33,232 nt of DNA, from contig QHZN01000240.1 in the NCBI GenBank assembly GCA_003225365.1, forward strand, positions 1-33,232, read 5' to 3'. A program made the translations under genes and the position numbers. The notes beneath the pieces were generated by a model. The model did no database searches. It was not told the origin of the DNA and worked only from the letters and a program-made list of their open reading frames with translations. The stretch is from Acidobacteriota bacterium (GTDB lineage: Bacteria; Acidobacteriota; Terriglobia; UBA7540). Shown one piece after another: positions 14,767-23,223 of this stretch (within the stretch, counting starts at the first letter, position 1; every line of letters begins with the position of its first letter).

Positions 14767-15453
14767 TTAGGAGGCTTGTCCCAGCCCCGCTCGCGCCGCT
14801 TCCGAATCCGTCGCGGGTTCAAGCTTCGCGCCGCAGCCAAGACATTTCGAAGCCGCGGGATGATTCAAGTGACCGCAGGTGGGACAGGCCAAGGGTGCGG
14901 CGGTTTGCGGGACTTTCGCGAGGCCCTTGGGCGCAAGGCTCGCAATCCTTCGGTGCCGGGCCACGAGGACGGTCCAGGCGAAAATGTTCAGGAAGAATCC
15001 CGCGAAGAACCACGGCGCAGGGCTCTGCCCGGCGTTGATGGCTCGATTCACCGAAAGCGCCGCGAAAACCAGGCCGACCAGGACATAGAGACCCAGGGCG
15101 AGCCAGCGCGTCGTAAGCGCCGCCGTGGCGTCCGGCTCGATGCCGAGAAAATTCCCGGAGGGACGCAGGCGGGCCTTATATTTCTCAATGTGACTTTCGA
15201 GCTCCCCGAGACATTCCCCGCGATGCACCGCCATCCGCTGACCGTGGACGATGTAAACGTCGTCGTCCGCGCCCACGGGCCGATTGCACACCACGCAGAT
15301 CTCACCTTGCACCGGCGCCGAGCGAGGGCCTAGGGATTTCGTGCTTTCCTTATTCGAGGGCGTCTGCGGGGCGAGCGTCGCGGCCAAGACCAGCGCACCG
15401 CCCACGGCAAGCGCGAATTGTCGGATGAATTTCACGTGCACAACTATTCCCAT
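14767..15453 (-). CDS. Zinc-ribbon membrane protein of unknown function
   Basis: A 228-residue protein from ATG 15453; the start is uncertain, as several GTG codons follow. The N-terminus is a signal-anchor or signal peptide (FIRQFALAVGGALVLAATLA). A first Cys/His group, CVVC with HRGEC about 25 residues on, looks like a metal-binding treble-clef-like site. Two membrane segments follow in the middle (LALGLYVLVGLVFAAL and PWFFAGFFLNIFAWTVL). The C-terminus is a rubredoxin-like zinc ribbon, CPTCG...KCLGCG. It precedes the flavoprotein/Fe-S fusion by 11 bases in the same direction, so a shared role in membrane electron transfer or its assembly is plausible. I do not recognise a named family. Confidence 0.7.
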   Translation of the reverse strand: MGIVVHVKFIRQFALAVGGALVLAATLAPQTPSNKESTKSLGPRSAPVQGEICVVCNRPVGADDDVYIVHGQRMAVHRGECLGELESHIEKYKARLRPSGNFLGIEPDATAALTTRWLALGLYVLVGLVFAALSVNRAINAGQSPAPWFFAGFFLNIFAWTVLVARHRRIASLAPKGLAKVPQTAAPLACPTCGHLNHPAASKCLGCGAKLEPATDSEAARAGLGQAS

Positions 15454-15774
15454 TCGCGCGCACCGCGTGAGACAGAACCAATTTCGGCTGGGATTTTGCC
15501 GACGTTGGCCATCGTCCACGACCGGCGCCTATTTTCGCACGCCCCGCGGCCGATCGCCACGAATTCCCGACCTGCTGAATCCTGCAAAATGTAGCGACAA
15601 CCGCCCCTGTAGCGCCGGTCTATGACCGGCGGGCAAGGGAGGGCTGTGCCCTCCCGCGGCCTCGCGCGGCACTCCCCAACAAAAGGCCGCCGGTCATAGA
15701 CCGGCGCTACAGCAAGCTCAGAACGTCACCGCTTTCTGCTATAAGTAGTTCTCGAATCATTCAGGGAGGCAGGC
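15454..15774. other. Divergent spacer between zinc-ribbon gene and dehydratase
   Basis: About 320 bases without a supported gene. It contains the nested inverted repeat at 15607-15712, then about 60 bases leading into the dehydratase, including GGGAGG at 15765-15770, a good ribosome binding site for the ATG at 15775. The left 150 bases show nothing recognisable. Confidence 0.5.
15607..15712. repeat. Nested 26-bp inverted repeat (hairpin element)
   Basis: Perfect 26-base inverted arms lie at 15607-15632 and 15687-15712, beginning CTGTAGCGCCGGTC. Each arm is itself an imperfect palindrome (CGCCGGTC, 3 bases, GACCGGCG). Between them a third hairpin, GGGAGGGC-TGT-GCCCTCCC, sits at 15637-15655. 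The whole can fold as one long stem or as three small ones. The shared CTGTAG end links it to the palindrome at 2575-2606. It looks like a MITE/REP-type dispersed element. Confidence 0.85.
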
Positions 15775-17514
15775 ATGGCGCAAATTCGACTTCGCAGTCG
15801 AGACTGGTTCGGGAAAAACGACCGCTGGGGCCTGGCGCATCGCGCCTGGCTGCGAGCGGAGGGTTTCAGCAGCCGCGACTTCCAAGACAAGCCCGTCATT
15901 GGCATCGCAAATTCCTGGAGCGAGTTGAACAATTGTAACGCCCACCTGCGGCAACTCGCCGAAGCGGTGAAGCGCGGCGTCTGGGCGGCAGGCGGATTCC
16001 CACTCGAGTTCCCCACTATTTCTCTCGGCGAAATGCTGATGAAGCCGACGACCATGCTTTATCGCAACTTGATGGCGATGGACGTGGAGGAATGCATCCG
16101 AGCGTATCCTCTCGACGGAGTGGTGCTCCTGTGTGGGTGCGACAAGACGACGCCCGCGCAATTGATGGGGGCCGCGAGCGCGGACGTGCCCGCCATCATG
16201 GTCCCCGGCGGGCCGATGCTCGGCGGGATGTGGCGCGGGCGCGAGATCGGCTCCGGCACGGACTTGCGGCGCTACTGGGACGAGGTGCGGGCCGGGCGGC
16301 TGGGCGAGGAGGAATTCTGCGAAATCGAGGGCTGCGTTTCACGTAGCGCCGGGCACTGCACGGTCATGGGGACGGCGTCCACGATGGCGGCCATGGCGGA
16401 GGCGCTCGGAATGACGCTCCCCGGCGCCGCGGATGTCCCGGCCGTGGACGCGCGGCGCAAGGCCCTGGCCGAAGAAAGCGGCGCGCGGGTCGTCGAGATG
16501 GCAAGGGAGGACTTGCGCCCGAGCCGCGTGATGGCCCGCGAGGCTTTCGAGAACGCTATCCGCGTCCTGATGTCCATCGGCGGCTCTACAAATGCCATCG
16601 TGCACCTGGTGGCGATAGCGGCCCGGCTCGGCATCGCGTTGCCGCTGGCTCGATTCGACGAGATTTCACGTGCGACGCCGTTGATTGCGGATATCAAGCC
16701 CTCCGGAAAGTTCCTTATGGAAGACCTGTTCAACGCCGGCGGTCTCGCGGCGGTTATTAAAGAGCTTCTTCCATTGCTCCACGCGAGCGCGGGGACCGTA
16801 ACTGGCAAGCCGCTTGGAGAAAACGTGGTGCGAGCCGCCTGCTACAATCGCGAGGTCATCCGCCCGCTTGGCCAGCCGCTGGGGCCGGAAGGCGGAACCG
16901 CGGTGCTCAAGGGCAACCTTGCTCCCGCGGGCGCGGTGGTGAAGCAGTCGGCCGCGTCCCCCCAGTTGCTGAAACACCGCGGGCGCGCCGTGGTTTTCGA
17001 AAACAACCAAGACTTGCTCGCGCGCTTCGACGACCCGAATTTGCCGGTGGATGAGTCGAGCGTCCTGGTGCTCAAGAACGCCGGGCCGAAGGGCGCTCCC
17101 GGCATGCCCGAGTGGGGCCACCTGCCCATCCCGACAAAACTCTTGAAAGCCGGAGTTAAAGACGTCGTGCGGCTGAGCGACGCGCGCATCAGCGGCACGA
17201 GCTTCGGGACGCTCATCGTCCACGTCGCGCCGGAGGCTGCCGTGGGCGGGCCACTCGCCATCGTCCGCGACGGCGATGAAATCGAGCTGGACGTGGCCGC
17301 GCGCAGACTGGAGCTGCTCGTGTCGGACGGTGAAATTAAAAAGCGCCTCGCCTCCTGGCGCCCGCCGAAGCCACACTACACGCGAGGCTACGGGCGGATG
17401 TTCCTCGACCACATCCTACAGGCCGACGAAGGATGCGATTTCGACTTCCTCCGCGGCCGCGAGCCGCGCGAAGAATCCGAGCCGCTTCGCCGCTTTCCAA
17501 ACCCGAGTGTTTAA
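15775..17514 (+). CDS. IlvD/Edd family dehydratase, sugar-acid (arabonate-type) branch
   Basis: A 579-residue iron-sulfur dehydratase. Predicted cluster ligands are C54 (NNCNAHL), C122 (CGCDKTTPA) and C195 (GHCTVMG); K124 in CDKTT is the probable carbamylated metal-binding lysine. The start LRSRDWFGKND.WGLAHR and segments such as EFPTISLGEMLMKPT, GGSTNAIVHL and SGKFLMED match the L-arabonate/sugar-acid dehydratases rather than the branched-chain IlvD, so a non-phosphorylative sugar-acid pathway is the likely role. SDARISGTSFGT near residue 471 is the family's C-terminal signature. GGGAGG precedes ATG 15775. PIG-L follows after 18 bases in the same direction. No aldolase or dehydrogenase of the pathway is adjacent, except the DHDPS-like gene at 8.2 kb. 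Confidence 0.85.
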   Translation: MAQIRLRSRDWFGKNDRWGLAHRAWLRAEGFSSRDFQDKPVIGIANSWSELNNCNAHLRQLAEAVKRGVWAAGGFPLEFPTISLGEMLMKPTTMLYRNLMAMDVEECIRAYPLDGVVLLCGCDKTTPAQLMGAASADVPAIMVPGGPMLGGMWRGREIGSGTDLRRYWDEVRAGRLGEEEFCEIEGCVSRSAGHCTVMGTASTMAAMAEALGMTLPGAADVPAVDARRKALAEESGARVVEMAREDLRPSRVMAREAFENAIRVLMSIGGSTNAIVHLVAIAARLGIALPLARFDEISRATPLIADIKPSGKFLMEDLFNAGGLAAVIKELLPLLHASAGTVTGKPLGENVVRAACYNREVIRPLGQPLGPEGGTAVLKGNLAPAGAVVKQSAASPQLLKHRGRAVVFENNQDLLARFDDPNLPVDESSVLVLKNAGPKGAPGMPEWGHLPIPTKLLKAGVKDVVRLSDARISGTSFGTLIVHVAPEAAVGGPLAIVRDGDEIELDVAARRLELLVSDGEIKKRLASWRPPKPHYTRGYGRMFLDHILQADEGCDFDFLRGREPREESEPLRRFPNPSV

Positions 17515-17532
17515 ACGCGAAAAGGAGACAAC

Positions 17533-19617
17533 ATGAAACGATGGAACAATCTCGGGACAATGGTGCTGATAGCAATCCTGGCGGCGCCGTGGCTACGGCC
17601 AGCGGAAACCATTACGATTTCAGGCGGACCCTCCGATGTTGGGTACAACGCCGGGAGCGTCGCGAGATTTTACGCCTGGGTCAAAGGCGCGGAAACGGGC
17701 ACGCCTGCGGCCGTGGTCTTCGCGGACATCCAGTACGTCGGCACCACAGCTGTCGCGAGTGTCGAAATGGACCGAAAAGGCGAGCCCGGGCCCGCAGGCA
17801 CGCGTTTCGAGGCCGCGTGGCCCATTCCCGCCGACGCCCCGACGGGCCTCTATTCGGTGACGGTGCACGTGGAGGAAAAGTCCTCGGGGCAAACGCTCGC
17901 CTCGAAGAAACTCCGCGCCTTCGGCGTCTACCGCAAACTTGCCCGCATCGTTAGCGTGAAACTGGACAAGACGTTTTACGATGTCGGCGAGCCCATCGAG
18001 TGCGAAGTGGCCGTCGAAAACCTCACCGACCACGACCTTTCCGGCTTGCGTGTGGAATTTTCAAACGCGAACTATCCCTGGATTTCGACCTTCGCGCCGG
18101 GCGCCACGAGTCCGGAAGAAGCGAATCCCGAACTCGCTCTGCGCGTCTTGCGCGACAACATGACTGTTCCGGCCCACGGTGTCGTCACCATCCCCATGAT
18201 GGCTGCAGGCACGGCGGCGTTCTTGCAGGGCCAACAAGTGGCCGTGCTCGGCGCGGGCGGACCGGCGCGCCACTTCAAAACTCCGCCTCCGGAAGTGGAT
18301 CATTACACCGTGGCGCTTTGGGATTCCGGCCGCAGCCTGCTTTACGACATGCAGTTCTCCCCCTTTGCGGTGGTCCGCGGGTCCGGGCGCGATCCACGCA
18401 AGCCCTACAGCTATAATTTCACGCATGCCTACAATTCCGACATTGATTACACCAAGTACCGCGAATTTTATCCGCCGAGCGAAATATCTCGGGCTATAAC
18501 CCTCGACCATTCGCACACGCTGTTGCGGCGGGGCGACTTGGTGCCCGTGAAAGGCTCGGTCAAGAATCCCACCCAGGAAGAATGGAAGAACTTGGAGCTG
18601 CGCGGCGAGATCACGGACACGGCGGGCCATTCCCTTCACGAGACAAGCGTACTCTCCGGCTTCGACCTTGCTCCAGGAGAGTCGCATGCCTTCGACGCGG
18701 ACGCCGGAAGCGTTGCGGAGAAAACCGCGCCGGGAGCGTACCGCTTGCGATTGACGCTTCGGCTTGCAGGCGAGGCGACTCTGGCGCGCGCGGAGATCGA
18801 GTTCGCCGTCAACGAACTGCCTTCTTCCGTTCTGGTCTTTTGCCCGCACGAGGACGACGAGCATGCCTACGCCGGCCTGATTCGCGCCGCCGCGGAAGCG
18901 GGCATCCCCATTCACGTGGTGGTCTTCACCGGCGGCGACGTTGGCGCCTGTGAGCGGTATTACTCGAGGCCCTGCGGGCCGAACGAAGCCCGCGAGTTCG
19001 GCATGGTGCGCATGGAAGAGACTTCCGAGGCGCTCGAGCACATCGGCCTCGCGCGCGACAATCTGATTTTCCTCGGTCTCCCCGACGGCGGCTCACAAGA
19101 CATTTGGTTCAAACACCGGAATTCTTCCGACCCTTTCTTTTCGGTTTACCTGGCTGTGGACCACGCGCCCTATGAAGACATCCTGAAGCCCAACCTGCCC
19201 TACTCGCGCGATGCGGTAATTGACATCACAAAGGAGCTCATCACGAAGTACCGGCCGGCGCTCATCGCCTTGCCACACCCCGACGAGCGCCACGTGGACC
19301 ACCGCACGGCGAACTGGTTCGTCGTCAAAGCCGCAGACGAATTGCTCAAGGCCCATGGCCTCGACCCCGCGACCGTGATTTGGGCCGACGAAGCCTACGG
19401 CGCGGGCGGCTATAAACCCGCTCCGTATCATTACGAAAGGGTGGCGATCCATCTGAGCAGCGAAGCGGCCGCGCTCAAGCAGGAGATGGGATGGATTTAT
19501 CAGTCCCAGGATGGAAACATTAACGAAGGCATGCGCAAGACCTCGAGCGAGCTCCCGCGCGAGGAGATCCACCTTCGCATCACCGACTGGCAAGAGCACG
19601 AAGGGTGGAATGAATAG
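17533..19617 (+). CDS. Exported PIG-L/LmbE family deacetylase with N-terminal Ig-like region
   Basis: A 694-residue protein with a signal peptide (KRWNNLG then hydrophobic VLIAILAAPW, cleavage near residue 23). Residues about 25-420 are beta-rich domains: three stretches resemble Ig-like or filamin-like modules (for example FYDVGEPIECEVAVENLTD near 152 and LRRGDLVPVKGSVKNP near 345). The PIG-L deacetylase domain starts near residue 430: VLVFCPHEDDEHAYAG supplies the zinc-binding H-x-D-D-E, and ALPHPDERHVDHRT near 577 gives the later zinc ligand and partner motif. The family's usual PHPDDE is PHEDDE here, with metal-binding H, D and D kept. It probably removes N-acetyl groups from a glycoconjugate in the periplasm. 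AAGGAGA lies 7 bases upstream of the ATG. It follows the dehydratase by 18 bases, so one transcript is likely. Confidence 0.85.
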   Translation: MKRWNNLGTMVLIAILAAPWLRPAETITISGGPSDVGYNAGSVARFYAWVKGAETGTPAAVVFADIQYVGTTAVASVEMDRKGEPGPAGTRFEAAWPIPADAPTGLYSVTVHVEEKSSGQTLASKKLRAFGVYRKLARIVSVKLDKTFYDVGEPIECEVAVENLTDHDLSGLRVEFSNANYPWISTFAPGATSPEEANPELALRVLRDNMTVPAHGVVTIPMMAAGTAAFLQGQQVAVLGAGGPARHFKTPPPEVDHYTVALWDSGRSLLYDMQFSPFAVVRGSGRDPRKPYSYNFTHAYNSDIDYTKYREFYPPSEISRAITLDHSHTLLRRGDLVPVKGSVKNPTQEEWKNLELRGEITDTAGHSLHETSVLSGFDLAPGESHAFDADAGSVAEKTAPGAYRLRLTLRLAGEATLARAEIEFAVNELPSSVLVFCPHEDDEHAYAGLIRAAAEAGIPIHVVVFTGGDVGACERYYSRPCGPNEAREFGMVRMEETSEALEHIGLARDNLIFLGLPDGGSQDIWFKHRNSSDPFFSVYLAVDHAPYEDILKPNLPYSRDAVIDITKELITKYRPALIALPHPDERHVDHRTANWFVVKAADELLKAHGLDPATVIWADEAYGAGGYKPAPYHYERVAIHLSSEAAALKQEMGWIYQSQDGNINEGMRKTSSELPREEIHLRITDWQEHEGWNE

Positions 19618-19637
19618 GAGCGCGTAGGGAGCGATCC

Positions 19638-20327
19638 TTAAAAGCGTGTCCTCAACATCAAACCAACGCCGTTGAGGTCGTTGGGGCGGCTGGCGTAATC
19701 TTTCTGTCGGACGAAATAGACCTCGACCGACAAACTAGGGCTCAGGGCCTTCCCGCCGCCGGCCAGGAAGCGGTTGCGGTTCCACTCATGGTAGGCCCGG
19801 TCGTAGTAGAGCTCATCGCTAACGAATCCGTAAAAGGAAGACCCGGAAAACTTGAATGGCCTTTCAAGCCGCAGACGATTTCGGAAGCGGGTGGAGTCCT
19901 GAGGTTGGCGGAACCGGCGTTCGATGACGTTTCGGTCCGCAATCGTCCATCGCCGGAGGAAGGCTGTCAAAGTGCATTCGAATCCCAGACGATTCTCACG
20001 GACTTCCTGAGTGGCGGTCGGCTCCGTGTCGATAAAAGTGTAACGGGGTGTCAGCCTGAGGTACCGTCTCGGTTGAATCGAGACTCCCGCCGCCACGCGC
20101 TCGTATACAAGCCCGCTCAGGTTTCGACCCCATCGCAGGCCGCCATCCACGAAGAAATCGGTCTTTTCACTGAGAGAATGATTGGCCTCAAGGTCCAACC
20201 AGAGCTGAGTATCCTGAAGTGGAGGGAGTGGGTTCGACTGGGCTTGCGCGCGGGAAAGGCAGCCTGAAAAGATGAGGAGCAGCGCAAGACGGTAGGGGGC
20301 CACGGCGCGGGCCGGTCGCCGGAGCAT
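19638..20327 (-). CDS. DUF2490 outer-membrane beta-barrel protein
   Basis: A 229-residue protein with a signal peptide (ALLLIFSGCLSRAQA). The mature part has alternating polar/aromatic strands: TQLWLDLEANHSLSEKTDFF, YLRLTPRYTFIDTE, RFRNRLRLERPF, SSFYGFVSDELYYD and a C-terminal strand ending in RTRF, which has the terminal aromatic residue typical of barrel assembly substrates. This fits DUF2490. Its ATG follows directly after the TAG of the TIM-barrel gene, with no gap, so it is probably translated from the same transcript. No substrate can be inferred. Confidence 0.8.
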   Translation of the reverse strand: MLRRPARAVAPYRLALLLIFSGCLSRAQAQSNPLPPLQDTQLWLDLEANHSLSEKTDFFVDGGLRWGRNLSGLVYERVAAGVSIQPRRYLRLTPRYTFIDTEPTATQEVRENRLGFECTLTAFLRRWTIADRNVIERRFRQPQDSTRFRNRLRLERPFKFSGSSFYGFVSDELYYDRAYHEWNRNRFLAGGGKALSPSLSVEVYFVRQKDYASRPNDLNGVGLMLRTRF

Positions 20328-21263
20328 CTAGACGCGTCCCGCCTTCAGTGCTTTTTCGCGCTCGGTGCGCAGGCTAGTCACGGCGTCGTAGGTCGGGAGG
20401 TACTCCATGGCGGCGTAGTGCCGGTAGTTAAGCTCGCCCAGCGTCTTGAATATGTTCGCGTAATTGATTTCGCCCGTGCCCGGCTCGTGCCGGCCCGGGA
20501 CGTCGGCGATGTGAACGAGTCCCACAAGATCGATGTTTTTCTTTAGTTTTTCAATCAAGTTCCCTTCTGCAATCTGCTCGTGGAAGAAATCGCAGAGAAA
20601 CTGCACATGCGGCTGGTTGACCTCGCGGACGATCTCGAAGCCCTCGGCAACGGAGGTCAGAAAGTATTTCGGGTTTTCTTCCGGGTCGATGTTTTCGAGC
20701 AGCAGGCGGACGTTTTTCCCCTCGACGAGCTCCGCCGCGCGCTTCAAACCTTCGACACAACTCTGGTGCATTTGCTCGTGCGCGAGCCCCGGCACGCGGT
20801 TTCCCGACATCACGATGATGGCATTACACTCGATCTTTTCCATGATGGGCAGTTCCGCCTTGAGGTCCGAAAGAAAGGCTTCCCGGGCTTTGGGGTCGGC
20901 GACGCCGTGGCCAAGCCCAGCCGTCACGTCGAAGGTCAGCCCCAACTCGCGCTTCTTTTTGACCGCGTTCTGGAACTTGTCCTCAGACCAGCCTTTGTAT
21001 TCGCCCACAAGCTCGACGTTGTGGTAGCCCGCCTCAGCGACTTTTTCCAGCCGCTCTTCGAACGGCAGTTTGTTGAATACCGTCCAGAGCATCACCGAGA
21101 GCTTGAACGGCACGCCCGGCGCTTCGCCCTCCTCAGCGCCCGGCCTGCCCGTCACGGCGGGCCGCGCAGCAAGACTCCTTCTTCGGGCGGAAACAGTATT
21201 GCCCCCTAAGGCCGTAGCTCCAAGAGCGGTGGCGATGTTCCGTGCAAAATGGCGGCGGTTCAT
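20328..21263 (-). CDS. TAT-exported sugar isomerase-like TIM-barrel protein
   Basis: A 311-residue protein with a twin-arginine signal (NRRHFARN followed by a hydrophobic alanine-rich stretch, residues 2-25). From residue 50 it is an AP-endonuclease-family-2/xylose-isomerase-like TIM barrel. Markers are YHNVELVGEYKGW, ENIDPEENPKYF (E of the metal site), FLCDFFHEQIAEGNLIE and GLVHIADVPGRHEPG, which resembles hydroxypyruvate isomerase-type sequences (the D-P-G-R-x-E-P-G loop). Exported copies of this fold are frequent in soil bacteria and often accompany GMC oxidoreductases, where they act on oxidised sugars. That last role is inferred. AAGGAG lies 7 bases upstream of ATG 21263. It comes 73 bases after the GMC gene and directly before DUF2490. 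Confidence 0.85.
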   Translation of the reverse strand: MNRRHFARNIATALGATALGGNTVSARRRSLAARPAVTGRPGAEEGEAPGVPFKLSVMLWTVFNKLPFEERLEKVAEAGYHNVELVGEYKGWSEDKFQNAVKKKRELGLTFDVTAGLGHGVADPKAREAFLSDLKAELPIMEKIECNAIIVMSGNRVPGLAHEQMHQSCVEGLKRAAELVEGKNVRLLLENIDPEENPKYFLTSVAEGFEIVREVNQPHVQFLCDFFHEQIAEGNLIEKLKKNIDLVGLVHIADVPGRHEPGTGEINYANIFKTLGELNYRHYAAMEYLPTYDAVTSLRTEREKALKAGRV

Positions 21264-21336
21264 AGTCAGCTCCTTGAGTGCCTACTTAGGGGCGAACGGC
21301 GTGCGCCCTCGGCGGATGGGCGCGCGCCGCGCTCCC

Positions 21337-23022
21337 CTACAGCTCATGCCGATTGAGACTTCGGACAAGATAATCGCACGAATGGCAGACAATCGCCATC
21401 ATGGTGAGCGTCGGGTTCTGGCAGCCGCTCGATACGAACGAACTGCCGTCCATCACAAACAAGTTCTTCACATCGTGGGCCTGGCAATATTTGTTGAGCA
21501 CGGATTTCTTGGGGTCGCTTCCCATGCGCGCCACACCGACCTCGTGGATGGCGTGGCCGAAGGGATCCATGCTGGCGTCGGTGTGGACGTCCACGGCCCC
21601 GGCGGCTTCGAGCATTTCCGCGGCATCGGCGGCAATGTGGGGGCCCATCTTTTTTTCGTTTTCCCCGTAGCTCGCGACAATCTTGAGCGCCGGAACCCCC
21701 CAAGCGTCCACGACGGACTTATCGAGCTCGCAATAGTTATCCGAGCGCGCCAGACACTCGCCGAAGCCGCCCATGCCGATCCACCACGCGCCCTTGTGGA
21801 CGGCCTCCTTGAACTCCTTGCCGTAGCCTTCGGCATACATGTTGAAGCTCGCCTGGCTCCCGCCCTGATATCCGTAACCACGGATGAAGTCGGGATGTTT
21901 CTCGGAGACGTTCCGGAATCGGATCACGTAAATGCCGTTCGGACGCTCGGGCGGGCCGGCCCAGGGCCGCGCTTCGAGCATCGGCATCCGCCCGAAAGCT
22001 CCAAAGCCCGTCATGTGGTCCATCAAGTAGTGGCCAAGGACGCCGCTCGAGTTGGCGAGACCGTTCGGGAACTGGCGGTGGGCGGAATTGAACAGGATGC
22101 GCACCGACTCGAGCGACTGCGCGCATAGCACCACAACGCGGCCGCGGAGCTCCCGCACTTCGCGCGTCTCGCGGTGGACAAAACGAACGCCCGTAGCGAG
22201 GCCGGTCGCCGGGTCCGTCGTAACCTGGCTCACCACGGCGTCCGTAAACAGCGTCAACCGGCCCGTGGCTTCGGCGGCCGCGATGGTTGTGGTCGGGCTG
22301 TTGAAATAGGAATGGGTGATGCATCCGCGCTCGCACGGGCCGCAGTAGTGGCACGGAGGCCGCCCGTTCACCGGCGCCGTCAAATTCGCCGTCCGGCCGA
22401 TGGTGACGGTGCGGCCGAATTTCTCTTTGACCTTTTTCCGCAACAAGACCTCGCCGCAGGTCATGGCCATGGGCGGCAGGAACTTGCCGTCGGGCAGTTG
22501 CGGCACGCCCTCTCGGGCGCCACTGATGCCCACAAATCCTTCGACTTTGTCGTACCAGGGCGCGAGCTCCGCATAGCTGATAGGCCAGTCGTCGCCGTAG
22601 CCGTCATGAGAGCCGGCTTTGAAATCGAGGTCGCTAAACCGGTAGCTCTGCCGGCCCCAGACCAGCGACCGGCCGCCCAAAATCCGCAGGCGGAACCAGT
22701 TCACGGGTTTTCCGGGCTCGGTGGTGTAAGGATTCTCGAAATCGTTGACGAACCAGTCGTAGTTGTATTCCATGCAGGCGTAGCAACGCGATTGGATGGG
22801 CCGCGTTTTGGTGATCTCCGGCGAGCGGCCGCGATATTTGACCTGATAAGGGATGAGGTGCTCGGTGAAGTCCTTTTCGGGAACGAGCTTGCGCCCCGCC
22901 TCTACCAGGGCCACGCGCAGTCCGGCTTCGGCCAACTCCTTCGCCGCCCAGCCACCCGTAGCGCCCGAGCCGACCACGATGGCGTCAAAGATTTCGCTCG
23001 TACTTGGGTAACCGGAAAGCAT
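21337..23022 (-). CDS. GMC family oxidoreductase (gluconate-2-dehydrogenase/glucoside-oxidising type)
   Basis: A 561-residue FAD enzyme. The ADP-binding loop VGSGATGGWAAKELAEAG is near residues 17-34. A Cys-rich segment CHYCGPCERGC near the middle is typical of the sugar/alcohol dehydrogenases of this group and may bind a cluster or be structural. The catalytic H/N pair is expected in GHAIHEVGVARMG and GCQNPTLT at the C-terminal end. No signal peptide is obvious; such subunits may be exported with a TAT-bearing small subunit, which is not visible next to it. Followed by the TIM-barrel and DUF2490 genes on the same strand. Likely substrates are sugars or glycosides, giving keto-sugars; not certain. 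Confidence 0.85.
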   Translation of the reverse strand: MLSGYPSTSEIFDAIVVGSGATGGWAAKELAEAGLRVALVEAGRKLVPEKDFTEHLIPYQVKYRGRSPEITKTRPIQSRCYACMEYNYDWFVNDFENPYTTEPGKPVNWFRLRILGGRSLVWGRQSYRFSDLDFKAGSHDGYGDDWPISYAELAPWYDKVEGFVGISGAREGVPQLPDGKFLPPMAMTCGEVLLRKKVKEKFGRTVTIGRTANLTAPVNGRPPCHYCGPCERGCITHSYFNSPTTTIAAAEATGRLTLFTDAVVSQVTTDPATGLATGVRFVHRETREVRELRGRVVVLCAQSLESVRILFNSAHRQFPNGLANSSGVLGHYLMDHMTGFGAFGRMPMLEARPWAGPPERPNGIYVIRFRNVSEKHPDFIRGYGYQGGSQASFNMYAEGYGKEFKEAVHKGAWWIGMGGFGECLARSDNYCELDKSVVDAWGVPALKIVASYGENEKKMGPHIAADAAEMLEAAGAVDVHTDASMDPFGHAIHEVGVARMGSDPKKSVLNKYCQAHDVKNLFVMDGSSFVSSGCQNPTLTMMAIVCHSCDYLVRSLNRHEL

Positions 23023-23223
23023 GATTCCCCCGCCGACTCCGATGTGCCGGGCGCTTCATGCGCTCGGGAAGCCTGCCTACGCAGTCAGGCCAGATTGCGG
23101 CAGGCAAGCCTGACGATATTGGCACCAACCATCGCTCTCAGGCAAGGGCTTTACGGGGGGCGCCGTTGCGGAAGCACACGGGCGAGCCCGAATTCAGGGC
23201 TCCCGAAATTGGAGGCGCCAACG
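23023..23223. other. Spacer between regulator and GMC genes
   Basis: About 200 bases. Interleaved short inverted segments occur at 23070-23113: GCCTGCC with GGCAGGC, and GTCAGGC with GCCTGAC, suggesting a repeat element or a weak hairpin. I looked for a sigma-54 site (GG-N10-GC) pointing to the GMC gene and did not find a convincing one. Confidence 0.4.

Noticed and set aside
23119..23135. TTGGCAC followed by GC, a possible sigma-54 promoter
   Set aside because: It is on the plus strand, pointing away from the GMC gene, and GG to GC spacing is 11 rather than 10.
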